Shown: piece by piece, positions 16,571 through 23,575 of the stretch
Layout of the letters: each line of letters starts with the position of its first letter
How positions within the stretch are numbered: the stretch's first letter is position 1
Source of the DNA: a virus
DNA length: 33,413 nt
Direction: 5' to 3' (one strand)
Virus record (IMG/VR): IMGVR_UViG_3300028400_000022
Location: 1-33,413 of that record
Translations under genes and position numbers: made by a program
Notes under the pieces: model-generated
Told to the model about the DNA's origin: nothing
Database searches by the model: none
What the model saw: the letters and a program-made list of their open reading frames with translations, nothing else

Positions 16571-17490
16571 TTGCTGATCTCCGCTTTGAGGCGCATGACG
16601 CGCGTTTCTGTGGTTTTGGTGAATTTCTCGGCCACCTGCGGCAGGCGCTCACGGATGGCCGTCGTGTCGAGCCGTGACGACGTCTGCGGCCGCCAGGTCA
16701 ACAGCGTCTTGCCGGTCTCGGGGTCGATCAGGTCCGTGGCGTCACGCATGAACGACCCGATCTCGGCCTTGATGCGGTCTTCCTCGATGCCGAGCGCCTT
16801 CATGCGCGCCTTCACGTGCCGCAACTGCTGGACCTTTTCGAGGGTGTCGGCATCCGCCATGACCGTCAGGCCCATCGACCCGCGCCAGACCTTCACGGCG
16901 TCTTCGTAGCGCACCGGGTTCGGCGGATCCTCGGTCTCGACGTGGTGCCAGAACTCGCGCGACAGATCGATGTAGTCTTCCGCGAGGCGCTCGTTGAGGC
17001 GGATCCGATAGGTCCGAAAATCCGACCCGCCAAGCAGGACGCCCATGTTCCAGATCTTTACGTCGTAGACGATCATGTAGTGGGTGCACTGCAGGATGTC
17101 AGATTCCAGCACCTCGTCCGACCCGGAGGGCCCGTATTCGCTGGCCCGGAAAATGCCGCGGTTCTTGATTTCCAGGCCCTCGTTTGCGCCGACCACCCAG
17201 CGGTCGATATTGCCGCGCAGCCAGGGGTATTTCTTCGACACCCGCGGCAGCCGTCGGCGCTGGATGGCGTGGCCGGTCTCGAAGGCCCAGGCCTCGGCGA
17301 TTGGCGCCTCGAGCTGATTGCCCCAGTAGCGGGGATCTTCCGGGGTGATGGGTGGCTCAGGCTGCACGTCGCCGATCTTCTCGAGATAGACGTCCAGCTC
17401 GGTGCGGTAGGGATCCACGCCGGCGATGGCCGGGGCATCGGATCCACCGATCCCGGCCTGGCGCTCGCGGCGTTGTTCGTCTGTCAGCAT
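16567..17490 (-). CDS. YqaJ-family viral recombinase exonuclease
   Basis: The 307-residue nuclease should resect double-stranded DNA ends 5' to 3' and give single strands to RecT. Family motifs are visible: GIGGSDAPAIAG at 13-24, GNQLE with E61, GNIDRW with D96, LEIKN with E107 and K109, and DILQCTHYM with Q134, which together form the lambda-exonuclease-like metal site. The C-terminal half adds a helical extension with VKARMKALGIEEDRIKAEI. A GGAGC site precedes the ATG, and a promoter-like sequence sits at 17514-17542. Its stop overlaps recT. Confidence 0.93.
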   Translation of the reverse strand: MLTDEQRRERQAGIGGSDAPAIAGVDPYRTELDVYLEKIGDVQPEPPITPEDPRYWGNQLEAPIAEAWAFETGHAIQRRRLPRVSKKYPWLRGNIDRWVVGANEGLEIKNRGIFRASEYGPSGSDEVLESDILQCTHYMIVYDVKIWNMGVLLGGSDFRTYRIRLNERLAEDYIDLSREFWHHVETEDPPNPVRYEDAVKVWRGSMGLTVMADADTLEKVQQLRHVKARMKALGIEEDRIKAEIGSFMRDATDLIDPETGKTLLTWRPQTSSRLDTTAIRERLPQVAEKFTKTTETRVMRLKAEISK

Positions 17491-17513
17491 GATGTGCTCC
17501 GTTTCGTTGTTTG

Positions 17514-17542
17514 ATGTTAAACACTAGCATTGGATGAGACAA
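17514..17542 (-). promoter_or_regulatory. Putative leftward promoter of exonuclease-recT genes
   Basis: On the minus strand TTGTCT (17542-17537), a 17-base spacer and TAACAT (17519-17514) fit a sigma-70-type promoter. The spacer contains ATGCTA (plus-strand TAGCAT at 17525-17530), the same half-site as the palindrome in the divergent control region at 18472-18486. This suggests that one regulator acts at both places. A weak match on its own. Confidence 0.45.
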
Positions 17543-17546
17543 ATAT

Positions 17547-17738
17547 CTAGGCTTCTCCCATCCGGGTCATGGTCGCCACAGCCGTGCCGGCATCTCTGTC
17601 TTCCGAGATCAGGATCACCGTGGCGTACTTCGCTGCCGGGTATCGGCACTTCCAGTAGCGCACAACTTCCAGCACGAACCCGATCTGACCGACGGCCTGC
17701 CAGACCGGATGATTGTCGAGCTGCAGGCGGTCAATCAT
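17547..17738 (-). CDS. Small hypothetical protein before exonuclease
   Basis: The 63-residue protein starts at 17738, eight bases before the end of the previous gene in another frame. Its start reads MIDRLQLDNHPVWQAVGQIG and the middle is hydrophobic-aromatic (FVLEVVRYWKCRYP). Longer starts exist upstream but would overlap the neighbour deeply. It has no recognised domain; operon position suggests an early function. Confidence 0.58.
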   Translation of the reverse strand: MIDRLQLDNHPVWQAVGQIGFVLEVVRYWKCRYPAAKYATVILISEDRDAGTAVATMTRMGEA

Positions 17739-18000
17739 CAAAATCCGGCGCCCTGATGTCGTCGAGGATTTCGTGCGCCATTTCGGCCTCGACTTCCTCA
17801 AGGGAAGGGAGCGCGACGTATTCGCCTCCATCGTGGACACGGATCGCCAGGATCTCCACGCTCTCCTGCTCGTCAGGCTCGAGCTGCAGCCCGCCGCGCT
17901 CCCTGGCGCCCTTGTAGCCAGGGTAATAGACGAAATCCACCTCCGCCGGGTATTCCACGCCGGCGATCTCGATCTCGGTCTCGTGCGTGCTCTTGTTCAT
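17731..18000 (-). CDS. Small acidic hypothetical protein
   Basis: From the ATG at 18000 the protein has 89 residues and overlaps the stop of the gene before it. It reads EIEIAGVEYPAEVDFVYYPG and later LQLEPDEQESVEILAIRVHD, with a very acidic C-terminus. Small phage proteins of this kind with a beta-rich EIEVxGxEYxxEVxF opening are common in recombination operons, but their job is not known to me. Confidence 0.65.
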   Translation of the reverse strand: MNKSTHETEIEIAGVEYPAEVDFVYYPGYKGARERGGLQLEPDEQESVEILAIRVHDGGEYVALPSLEEVEAEMAHEILDDIRAPDFDD

Positions 18001-18206
18001 TTTTCTGCCTCTTTGTCGATGTCGATGACGATGTTCGGCTGGCCGCCGGTCCTGGCCCACTGGTTCACGGCGACTTGCCATTCGGCGGCCGGAATGTGGC
18101 GGTAGCCGGGGTTTTCGGCCAGGAACTGGCGCAAGCGCTTCAGGCTGCGAGAGAAGGCCACAGTCGGGCGATAGCGCGCATCCCAGCGGATGGCCCGGAA
18201 AATCAT
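17997..18206 (-). CDS. Small basic hypothetical protein
   Basis: The 69-residue product starts at 18206 after an AGAGGG site. It is rich in Arg at its N-terminus (FRAIRWDARYRPTVAFSRSL) and contains LRQFLAENPGYRHIPAAEW. Start and stop overlap the two neighbours by a few bases, so the leftward genes are translated as a chain. Nucleic-acid binding is possible from its charge but unproved. Confidence 0.6.
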   Translation of the reverse strand: MIFRAIRWDARYRPTVAFSRSLKRLRQFLAENPGYRHIPAAEWQVAVNQWARTGGQPNIVIDIDKEAEK

Positions 18207-18439
18207 GATCCGGCCCTCTGGCCGTATTCTCCCTCGCGGTGGAGCATGTCCGAGAGCTGCTGCAGGAGATGGCGGTAGTGATTCTGGTCGCCGCATTCGG
18301 CCCAGGTCCGCGGCAAGTCGATGTCGCGGCTATCGCGCAAGGTCGCGGCGATCCGGTCGATGAGGCCGAGATTGTGGTCTACCAGCTCGTTAAAATAGGC
18401 GGTCGGGTTGCGGTTTGTTGCGTTGTCTGCTGTTCTCAT
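18203..18439 (-). CDS. First gene of the leftward operon, hypothetical
   Basis: The 78-residue protein begins at 18439 with GGAG eight bases upstream. It is helical and polar (ELVDHNLGLIDRIAATLRDS, then HYRHLLQQLSDMLHREGEYG). It is the first gene read from the divergent control region and so is probably made early. No known domain is seen. A longer start upstream at 18499 would cover the operator and is rejected. Confidence 0.62.
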   Translation of the reverse strand: MRTADNATNRNPTAYFNELVDHNLGLIDRIAATLRDSRDIDLPRTWAECGDQNHYRHLLQQLSDMLHREGEYGQRAGS

Positions 18440-18452
18440 TGTGCTGTCTCCG

Positions 18453-18512
18453 TTGTTTTTTGTTTCGTTCAATGCTACATTAGCATAACATCCAATCAAG
18501 TCAAGAGGTCAA
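18453..18512. promoter_or_regulatory. Divergent promoters with palindromic operator
   Basis: The 76-base gap between the leftward operon and the HTH-like gene holds a perfect inverted repeat, ATGCTAcatTAGCAT, at 18472-18486. A rightward promoter is suggested by TTGTTT (18453-18458), a 17-base spacer and an extended -10 TGcTACATT ending at 18481. On the minus strand an extended -10, TGtTATGCT, lies at 18490-18482. Both -10 elements overlap the palindrome, so a bound regulator would affect both directions. The likely regulator is the small HTH-like protein encoded next door, as with Cro-type switches. Confidence 0.6.
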
Positions 18513-18515
18513 GCC

Positions 18516-18788
18516 ATGGAATTTTCCCGATTTTGGCGGTCCCTGGAGCCGGCCCAGAAAAAGGCCTTCTGCCAGCGCGCCGGCGTCCCCGAATCGCACA
18601 TGCGATCCCATATCGTGACCAAGCAGAAGTATCAGACGATGCCACACCGGCCGCGCCTGCTGCGCCTGTGGCAGGCCACCGACGGCGACTGCACCCTGGC
18701 GGAGGTGGTCGAGCATTTCATTGGGCCGCTCGACAGGACGACGCCTACGCCAGAGCAGCAGCGCATCATCGACGGCGACCGAAAATAA
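18516..18788 (+). CDS. Cro/YdaS-like small DNA-binding regulator (putative)
   Basis: The 90-residue protein begins 29 bases after the operator palindrome, with AAGAGG before the ATG. Residues about 6-62 (LEPAQKKAFCQRAGVPESHM, then a short helix and HRPRLLRLWQATDGDCTLAE) resemble the compact helix-turn-helix of Cro/YdaS-type phage regulators. Its position at a divergent control region fits an autoregulated switch. The HTH match is by eye and moderate; no partner repressor gene of CI type lies in the window. Confidence 0.6.
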   Translation: MEFSRFWRSLEPAQKKAFCQRAGVPESHMRSHIVTKQKYQTMPHRPRLLRLWQATDGDCTLAEVVEHFIGPLDRTTPTPEQQRIIDGDRK

Positions 18789-18809
18789 CGACAACACGGA
18801 GATCGTGAT

Positions 18810-19766
18810 ATGGCAAAGATCCGAACCATCAAGCCGGATTTCTATACCTCGGAGCAAGTGGCGGAATGCTCAATCCGGGCGCGCTACCTGTTCATCGGGC
18901 TGTGGGTCTTCTCGGACGACAGCGGTATCCATCCGGCCAGCCCGCGGCGCCTGAAGATGGAAATCTTCCCAGCCGACGACATCACCGCGGACGACATCGA
19001 CATCGCCGTCACCGAGCTAATCGCGGCCGGCCTGCTTACCCCATACGAGGTAGACGGGACGAAATATCTGCAGGTGAACGGGTTCGATGAGCACCAGAAA
19101 ATCACGCGGCCATATTACAAACACCCACTCCCAGACGGGACAATACCCGAATCCTGGCGAGACCAACAGCGAAAAAAGTACCATGATCAGCAATCAAGCA
19201 CTGCCCAAGCACTGCCTGAGCACTGCTCGAACACAACCCAAGCAGGAGACGATCACTGCCCGAACGACAATGGAAATGGAAATGGAAATGGAAATGGAAA
19301 TGGAAATGGAAAAAACCTTAAACCCCAGGTCCCCAGGCCTGTGGATAACTCTGTGGATAACTCGCCATCTGTGGATAACTCTGTGGATAACTTTTCAGGT
19401 GATGAAAACGACCAAGATCCGCGCCTGAATGCTGCCGCCTGGGAGGCCTGGGTAACCCACCGCGAGGAAGCAGACGGCAAACCGCTGGCCGTGGCCACGA
19501 AAGCCAAGCAGCGCGATTGGCTCATCACAGAGACCGGAGGCAATCATGAAAAACAGGCCGAAATCATCGAATACACCATCCGCCAGGGCTACAAAGGCCT
19601 CGCCTGCCCACGCTCGCATAGCAGGCGACGAGATCAGGGCTGGATGGCCTCACGGGAGGGGGTCGAGAAAAAAGCCGCTGAGATCGGCTTACAGGCCCGC
19701 AGAGGGGAAACGCATGAACAGTTGAAATCGCGGATCCTGCAGGTCATGGACCATGGCCGCGCGTAG
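18810..19766 (+). CDS. Phage replication initiation protein (O-like) with embedded origin
   Basis: The 318-residue protein should bind the phage origin and load the host helicase. The N-terminus (KIRTIKPDFYTSEQVAECSI, RYLFIGLWVFSDDSGIHPAS) is a well-known start of phage replication proteins with a winged-helix domain. Residues about 112-195 are low complexity: a Gly-Asn run near 153-167 and VDNS repeats near 177-194. The C-terminal part (AWEAWVTHREEADGKPLA and QAEIIEYTIRQGYKGLACP) is the conserved partner-binding module of the same family. The VDNS codons are at the same time four perfect DnaA boxes. The ATG has a CGGAGA site upstream. Confidence 0.85.
   Translation: MAKIRTIKPDFYTSEQVAECSIRARYLFIGLWVFSDDSGIHPASPRRLKMEIFPADDITADDIDIAVTELIAAGLLTPYEVDGTKYLQVNGFDEHQKITRPYYKHPLPDGTIPESWRDQQRKKYHDQQSSTAQALPEHCSNTTQAGDDHCPNDNGNGNGNGNGNGNGKNLKPQVPRPVDNSVDNSPSVDNSVDNFSGDENDQDPRLNAAAWEAWVTHREEADGKPLAVATKAKQRDWLITETGGNHEKQAEIIEYTIRQGYKGLACPRSHSRRRDQGWMASREGVEKKAAEIGLQARRGETHEQLKSRILQVMDHGRA
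19269..19311 (+). repeat. Tandem AATGGA hexamer tract beside DnaA boxes
   Basis: Seven tandem copies of AATGGA run through the replication gene and encode alternating Gly and Asn. The tract is purine-rich on one strand and ends in A6, ahead of the DnaA boxes. It could help strand opening at an origin or only encode a linker; its in-phase period allows length change without frameshift. Confidence 0.75.
19340..19390 (+). other. Putative replication origin: four DnaA boxes
   Basis: TGTGGATAA, the reverse complement of the strongest DnaA box TTATCCACA, occurs perfectly four times: 19340-19348, 19352-19360, 19370-19378 and 19382-19390. Start-to-start spacings are 12, 18 and 12 bases. They lie inside the coding sequence of the replication protein, as lambda iterons lie inside gene O. 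Host DnaA is therefore the likely binder. Spacing symmetry and perfect conservation argue against a coding accident. Confidence 0.78.
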
Positions 19767-20043
19767 GGCAAAAAAAAGCCCGCAAGGGATAGCGGGCGAA
19801 GGAGATCATGCAGACTATCGCAGAAACATCCGCGATGAGGCGGATCCTAGTCGCCGGTGGCGCGATTTGCAAGACTCGCAGGACTGGCTAGATATTCTCG
19901 CCATGTACGAGGCTGGCGAAATCGCCGATGACCGTGTCCGCTGTCTGGACTGCGCGAACATGGGCCCATATGCCTGCCGGGAAGGTCTCGGCTGGCATCG
20001 GACCATACTGCGCCGGTGCCGCAGATTTTCAAAGAAAGGGTAG
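19753..20043 (+). CDS. Small cysteine-rich phage protein
   Basis: The 96-residue protein starts 14 bases before the end of the replication gene. Its conserved-looking part is at the C-terminus: RVRCLDCANMGPYACREGLG followed by WHRTILRRCRRF, with four cysteines and a histidine that could bind zinc. Similar C-x2-C...C...RC-x-RF endings are frequent in small phage early proteins. The N-terminal third covers the leftward terminator hairpin and may be less constrained; the true start is therefore uncertain. Confidence 0.6.
   Translation: MAARRAKKSPQGIAGEGDHADYRRNIRDEADPSRRWRDLQDSQDWLDILAMYEAGEIADDRVRCLDCANMGPYACREGLGWHRTILRRCRRFSKKG
19770..19797 (-). terminator. Intrinsic terminator reading leftward
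   Basis: Read on the minus strand, GCCCGC (19797-19792), an eight-base loop and GCGGGC (19783-19778) form a perfect six-pair GC stem followed by eight T residues (19777-19770). This is a textbook rho-independent terminator, but for leftward transcripts. All annotated genes around it run rightward. It would stop antisense transcription before it reaches the replication gene and origin. Confidence 0.7.
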
Positions 20044-20062
20044 ATATTGCTGCATCGATTGC

Positions 20063-20068
20063 TATACT
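20063..20068 (+). promoter_or_regulatory. Extended -10 promoter candidate
   Basis: TGCTATACT includes the -10 hexamer TATACT (20063-20068) with the TG extension one base before it. No good -35 is seen, which extended -10 promoters can tolerate. It lies in the 58-base gap ahead of a small gene and could drive the SSB-RusA group. Just after it comes TTGTGACACATCAA, a possible regulator site. Confidence 0.45.
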
Positions 20069-20101
20069 TGTGACACATCAAACGAGTCATGGGGGTGCGT
20101 C

Positions 20102-20278
20102 ATGAATGCCGTAAAACGCAGGGAAGACTTTGATATTCTGGCAAAAATCATCCAGATCGCTGAGATGGCCTACATCGAAGGACTGAATCACGGTCTGGCG
20201 GATGCACGCGCGCAGCGTGTCGGCAAGCGGTCATTCTCCCGGACAGAGACTGCCAAGCGGGTATTACGCCTGCGCTAA
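20102..20278 (+). CDS. Small hypothetical helical protein
   Basis: The 58-residue product starts at 20102, after a GGGGG site at 20091-20095. It is helical and basic (FDILAKIIQIAEMAYIEGLN and RTETAKRVLRLR). An extended -10 promoter candidate lies 34 bases upstream. No function is recognised. Confidence 0.62.
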   Translation: MNAVKRREDFDILAKIIQIAEMAYIEGLNHGLADARAQRVGKRSFSRTETAKRVLRLR

Positions 20279-20302
20279 CATCAACCAACGGAGCAAAAAC
20301 CA

Positions 20303-21019
20303 ATGACCCAACCGGAGACCATCGCAGAAATCACCAAGACCGGCCAGGCCATCGCCGCCGAGGTTCGCGCCAATTCGGCGCCGATCATGGAATACGTCGA
20401 AAGCCTGGTCATCACCGAACCGCGCGACCTGGAAGTGGCCGGCGAGGCCCTGAAGCGCATCAAGAAGCGGATCAAGGCGGTCGAGGCCGAGCGCAAGAAG
20501 ATGACCGATCCGCTGAACAAAGCCAAAACCGCAATCATGGATTTCTTCCGCGGGCCCATCGAGACCCTGAAGCAGGCCGAGGCCGGCCTCAAGGGCAAGA
20601 TCGGCGCCTACACCGAGGAACGGGAGCGGATCCGGCTCGAGGCCGAGCGCAAGGCCAGAGAGGAAGCCGAAGCCGAACGCCGGCGCCTGCAGGCCGAGGC
20701 CGAGAAGGCCCGCCGAGAAGCCGAGGAGCTGGCAGCGAAGGACGCCAAGGCCGCCGAGGAAGCGCGGCTCAAGGCCGCCGAGACCGAGATGGCCGCCGAC
20801 CTGGTCGAGACCAAGACCCCGGACGCTGCCCCGTCCGTCGATGGTCTGTCCAAGCGCGTGACCTGGCATTTCGAGATCACGGATCCGGCGCAGGTGCCGG
20901 ACGAGTTCAAAACCATTGACGAGAAGCGTCTCGGCGAGGTGGCCAGGACCATGAAGGAACGCGCCAGCGTTCCAGGGGTGCGGTTCTTCTCGAAAACCTC
21001 CGTCGCCGTGCGCACGTGA
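20303..21019 (+). CDS. Coiled-coil phage protein linked to SSB/recombination genes
   Basis: The 238-residue protein has a long central coiled coil (about residues 45-170) full of Ala, Glu, Lys and Arg (EERERIRLEAERKAREEAEA). The C-terminus is globular and looks conserved: WHFEITDPAQVPDEFKTIDE and VPGVRFFSKTSVAVRT. Proteins of this layout are common near SSB, Erf or RecT genes in siphophages, so a role in DNA metabolism is inferred. The ribosome site is ACGGAG. The SSB gene follows eight bases later. Confidence 0.72.
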   Translation: MTQPETIAEITKTGQAIAAEVRANSAPIMEYVESLVITEPRDLEVAGEALKRIKKRIKAVEAERKKMTDPLNKAKTAIMDFFRGPIETLKQAEAGLKGKIGAYTEERERIRLEAERKAREEAEAERRRLQAEAEKARREAEELAAKDAKAAEEARLKAAETEMAADLVETKTPDAAPSVDGLSKRVTWHFEITDPAQVPDEFKTIDEKRLGEVARTMKERASVPGVRFFSKTSVAVRT

Positions 21020-21027
21020 GGTGACCC

Positions 21028-21462
21028 ATGGAGCGCGGATACAACAAATGCACATTCGTTGGCCGGCTGGGCCGGGATCCAGAGATCCGGTACAGCCAGG
21101 AAGGCAAGCCGGTCGCCAAGCTGTCGCTGGGTGTCACCGACCGCAAGGACAACACGGAATGGATCCCGGTGGTCGCCTTCGACAAGATGGCCGACATTAT
21201 CGGCCAGTATCTCGGCAAGGGATCGCGTGTCCTCATCGAAGGCCGATGGCGCACCCGCAAGTGGGAAGACAAGCACGGCGCGACACGATACATGACTGAA
21301 TGCGTGGCCAGTGAAATGTTGATGCTCGGCGGGCAACCAGATCAGCGCCATGCCCAATCTGCACCGCAGGCGTCCGACGCCAGGCCGCCGCAGGAATCGC
21401 CGCCCGCATCAGATGCCGCCACGCCTGGCATGGGAGATTTCGACGATGACATTCCGTTTTGA
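21028..21462 (+). CDS. ssb: Single-stranded DNA-binding protein
   Basis: The 144-residue protein has the OB-fold of bacterial-type SSB in residues about 1-105 (NKCTFVGRLGRDPEIRYSQE, WIPVVAFDKMADIIGQYLGK, RYMTECVASEM). A flexible Gln/Pro/Ala-rich linker leads to the acidic tail GDFDDDIPF, the standard docking peptide for replication and repair partners. It would coat single strands at the fork and work with RecT, RusA and host enzymes. The start is the first ATG, following a GAGGTGA site. Confidence 0.96.
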   Translation: MERGYNKCTFVGRLGRDPEIRYSQEGKPVAKLSLGVTDRKDNTEWIPVVAFDKMADIIGQYLGKGSRVLIEGRWRTRKWEDKHGATRYMTECVASEMLMLGGQPDQRHAQSAPQASDARPPQESPPASDAATPGMGDFDDDIPF

Positions 21463-21727
21463 CGGCATAGCCATGGCGAAAATCGTCATGGCCTTTTTGT
21501 CTGGCATATCGCTGATCCTGATCACGTCCGGGATCTTCGATATCATCGTTTACGGGATTTACCTGATGTGGATCGTGCTGGCCATGCTGGCGGTTCTGGT
21601 GTTTATCCATATCGACGAACAATTACCGGGGGAAGACCATGCTGCACAACATCGAACAACTGAAGACGAAATGCGCCGCCGTCTCGCGCGAGATCGAAAC
21701 CCTGATGGAGCTGGCAGGCAAGTATGA
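21446..21727 (+). CDS. Small membrane protein overlapping SSB end
   Basis: From the ATG at 21446 the product has 93 residues; a GGGAG lies nine bases before it. An ATG at 21473 is possible but has no good ribosome site. Two hydrophobic segments are clear (VMAFLSGISLILITSGIF and YLMWIVLAMLAVLVFIHI), so it should be an inner-membrane protein. The C-terminal 30 residues overlap the next gene by 89 bases in another frame, which is unusual for this window. Function is unknown. Confidence 0.55.
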   Translation: MTFRFDGIAMAKIVMAFLSGISLILITSGIFDIIVYGIYLMWIVLAMLAVLVFIHIDEQLPGEDHAAQHRTTEDEMRRRLARDRNPDGAGRQV

Positions 21728-21842
21728 GCTGCCGGCTCTGGTCGAGCATCGCCTCGCCTCGCTGGATCAGCTCTGGAAGGAGCTCAATCACGACGTCCAC
21801 CTGGATGACCTGATCGAGTTCACGCGCAATGCCGGCTGCTGA
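21639..21842 (+). CDS. Small helical hypothetical protein
   Basis: The 67-residue protein has a strong GGGGGAAG ribosome site just before its ATG. It is a predicted helical hairpin (IEQLKTKCAAVSREIETLME and VEHRLASLDQLWKELNH). It overlaps the membrane-protein gene at its start and RusA by 14 bases at its end. No family is recognised. Confidence 0.66.
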   Translation: MLHNIEQLKTKCAAVSREIETLMELAGKYELPALVEHRLASLDQLWKELNHDVHLDDLIEFTRNAGC

Positions 21843-22287
21843 GCCGGTCATCCTGCGCCTGCCGTTTCCGCCATCCGTCAACGGTTATTGGGAGCGCGCA
21901 TCGGCCTTCGGCAAAGGTGGACGGCGCGTTCCTGCGATGCGTATCGGCAAACGTGGACGCCAATACCGTACAGCGGTCATGGCCGCCGTCAATGCCGAAA
22001 TGTTCCGCCGCCGGCTGCGCGGATTCGTCAACGATGAACGCCTGCGGATCGATATCGTTCTCTCCCCGCCAGACCGGCGCCGGCGCGACATCGACAACTA
22101 CAACAAGGCGCTGTGGGATGCCCTTGTCCATGCCGGCCTGTTCGCCGATGATTCCCAGATTGACGAAGCACGAATCACGCGCGGCCCGGTCATCAAAGGC
22201 GGCGCAGCATTTATCCGTCTCGCCGAGCAAGACACACCCGACGTCCAATCCTGGGCACAACAACTGATGGAATCCGAGCATGTTTGA
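21829..22287 (+). CDS. rusA: RusA-family Holliday junction resolvase
   Basis: The 152-residue endonuclease would cut Holliday junctions formed in phage recombination and replication. The signature is clear: LPFPPSVNGYW near 11-21, and the catalytic block RRRRDIDNYNKALWDAL with D87 and D89, then GLFADDSQIDE with D107/D108. Length agrees with the family (about 120-150). It overlaps both neighbours and completes the recombination set with RecT, exonuclease and SSB. Confidence 0.94.
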   Translation: MPAAEPVILRLPFPPSVNGYWERASAFGKGGRRVPAMRIGKRGRQYRTAVMAAVNAEMFRRRLRGFVNDERLRIDIVLSPPDRRRRDIDNYNKALWDALVHAGLFADDSQIDEARITRGPVIKGGAAFIRLAEQDTPDVQSWAQQLMESEHV

Positions 22288-23575
22288 CAACCGTATCACC
22301 CGCCACACCACCGAGAATCCGCAGGATCTGCTTGCCAACCCGTACAACTTCCGCGTGCACTCCCAATATCAGCAGAAAGCATTGGCCGGCGCACTTGAGG
22401 AAATCGGCTGGATCCAATCCGTGATCGTCAACGAGACCACGCAGCACATCATTGACGGTCATGCCAGAATCATGATCGCTATGCGCGAAGGCGAGGAAGC
22501 CGTACCAGTTGCTTGGGTGAAACTTTCCGAGGACGAAGAAAAGAAGGCGCTTGCCATATTCGACAAGATTTCCAGCCTGGCCGGCACGGATGACAGCACT
22601 CTTGGGACGCTGCTTGCCGAGATAGACGAAATCGGGATCGACAACCAAGATCTTGATGAACTGATCAAAGACATGGAAGCCGCGCTTGAGCGCGAGACAG
22701 AAGACGATGATGGCGAAGGCGAACCGGAGCCGGATCCGCCAGCCGCGACGGACGAGCCCGTGCCGTGCTTGGGTGATGTCTGGCAGATAGGGCCGCATAA
22801 GCTGATCGTTGCCGATTCGACGTCAGACGATGCGCCAGGACAAGCGATTGAGGAAAACAACGGCAAGCCATTCGATATGATTTTCACGGATCCACCGTAT
22901 GCAATCTATGGATCGAGTACCGGGATCGCTGCTGACATCACAGATGACAAGATGGTCAGGCCATTCTTTCTGTCAACACTGCGTGCCATCGAAAAGACCA
23001 TCAAGACTTTTGGGCACATCTATGTGTGCTGTGACTGGCGATCCTGGGCATCATGGTGGGAGGTTTGCAAAAAGACATGCCTGGCGCCGAAGAACATGAT
23101 CGTCTGGAACAAGCAAGGCGGTCTCGGCGCGATGTATGCCAATGCGCATGAACTGATCCTGTTCGCCTCTGCGCAGCCAATGCAGGACAGAATGACAAAG
23201 AAGACAACCGGCGAGCGAACTGTTCAGGGCGCGAACGTCTGGACGCTCAATCGTGCCGGAAATTCCGAGACGGGTGGCGAGACGCGAGAACACAACGCGC
23301 AAAAACCCGTAGCGCTAATGGAGAAGGCGATAGAGCAGAGTGCAGATAAAGGGCAAACCGTCCTGGATCTGTTTGGCGGATCGGGATCGACGCTGATTGC
23401 AGCAGATAGGCTTGGAAGAAAATGCGTGCTGTTCGAGATTGACGAGAAATTCGCCGACGTTATTCTTCGACGCGCCATCCGCGACACTGAGCACACGCCA
23501 AAGCTGGCGTATTGCGATGACGGCGCAACCATAGGCGCAACTTACGAAGAAGTGAAGGCCGAACGACATGGATAA
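22280..23575 (+). CDS. ParB-like domain fused to DNA N4/N6 methyltransferase
   Basis: The 431-residue protein has two parts. Residues about 10-100 form a ParB/Srx-like domain (NFRVHSQYQQKALAGALEEI, then IIDGHARIMIAMREGEEAV). After an acidic linker (about 138-160) comes a DNA methylase: the catalytic DPPY at 204-207 precedes the AdoMet motif FGGSG at 365-369, the order of beta-class N6-adenine/N4-cytosine enzymes. It probably methylates phage DNA against restriction; similar ParB-methylase fusions are common in phages. No nuclease partner is beside it. Confidence 0.9.
   Translation: MFDNRITRHTTENPQDLLANPYNFRVHSQYQQKALAGALEEIGWIQSVIVNETTQHIIDGHARIMIAMREGEEAVPVAWVKLSEDEEKKALAIFDKISSLAGTDDSTLGTLLAEIDEIGIDNQDLDELIKDMEAALERETEDDDGEGEPEPDPPAATDEPVPCLGDVWQIGPHKLIVADSTSDDAPGQAIEENNGKPFDMIFTDPPYAIYGSSTGIAADITDDKMVRPFFLSTLRAIEKTIKTFGHIYVCCDWRSWASWWEVCKKTCLAPKNMIVWNKQGGLGAMYANAHELILFASAQPMQDRMTKKTTGERTVQGANVWTLNRAGNSETGGETREHNAQKPVALMEKAIEQSADKGQTVLDLFGGSGSTLIAADRLGRKCVLFEIDEKFADVILRRAIRDTEHTPKLAYCDDGATIGATYEEVKAERHG

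Noticed and set aside
19269-19390. CRISPR-like repeats
   Set aside because: The repeats are short (6 and 9 bases), in frame with a gene, and have no unique spacers of normal length.
19808-19891. 27-codon ORF starting at 19808 with GAAGGAGA upstream
   Set aside because: The ribosome site is good, but the product has no protein-like features and lies in the Cys-rich gene, whose C-terminus looks conserved.
20264-21055. 263-codon minus-strand frame opposite the coiled-coil gene
   Set aside because: Its Gly/Leu/Phe periodicity is the mirror of Ala/Glu/Lys codons in the coiled coil.
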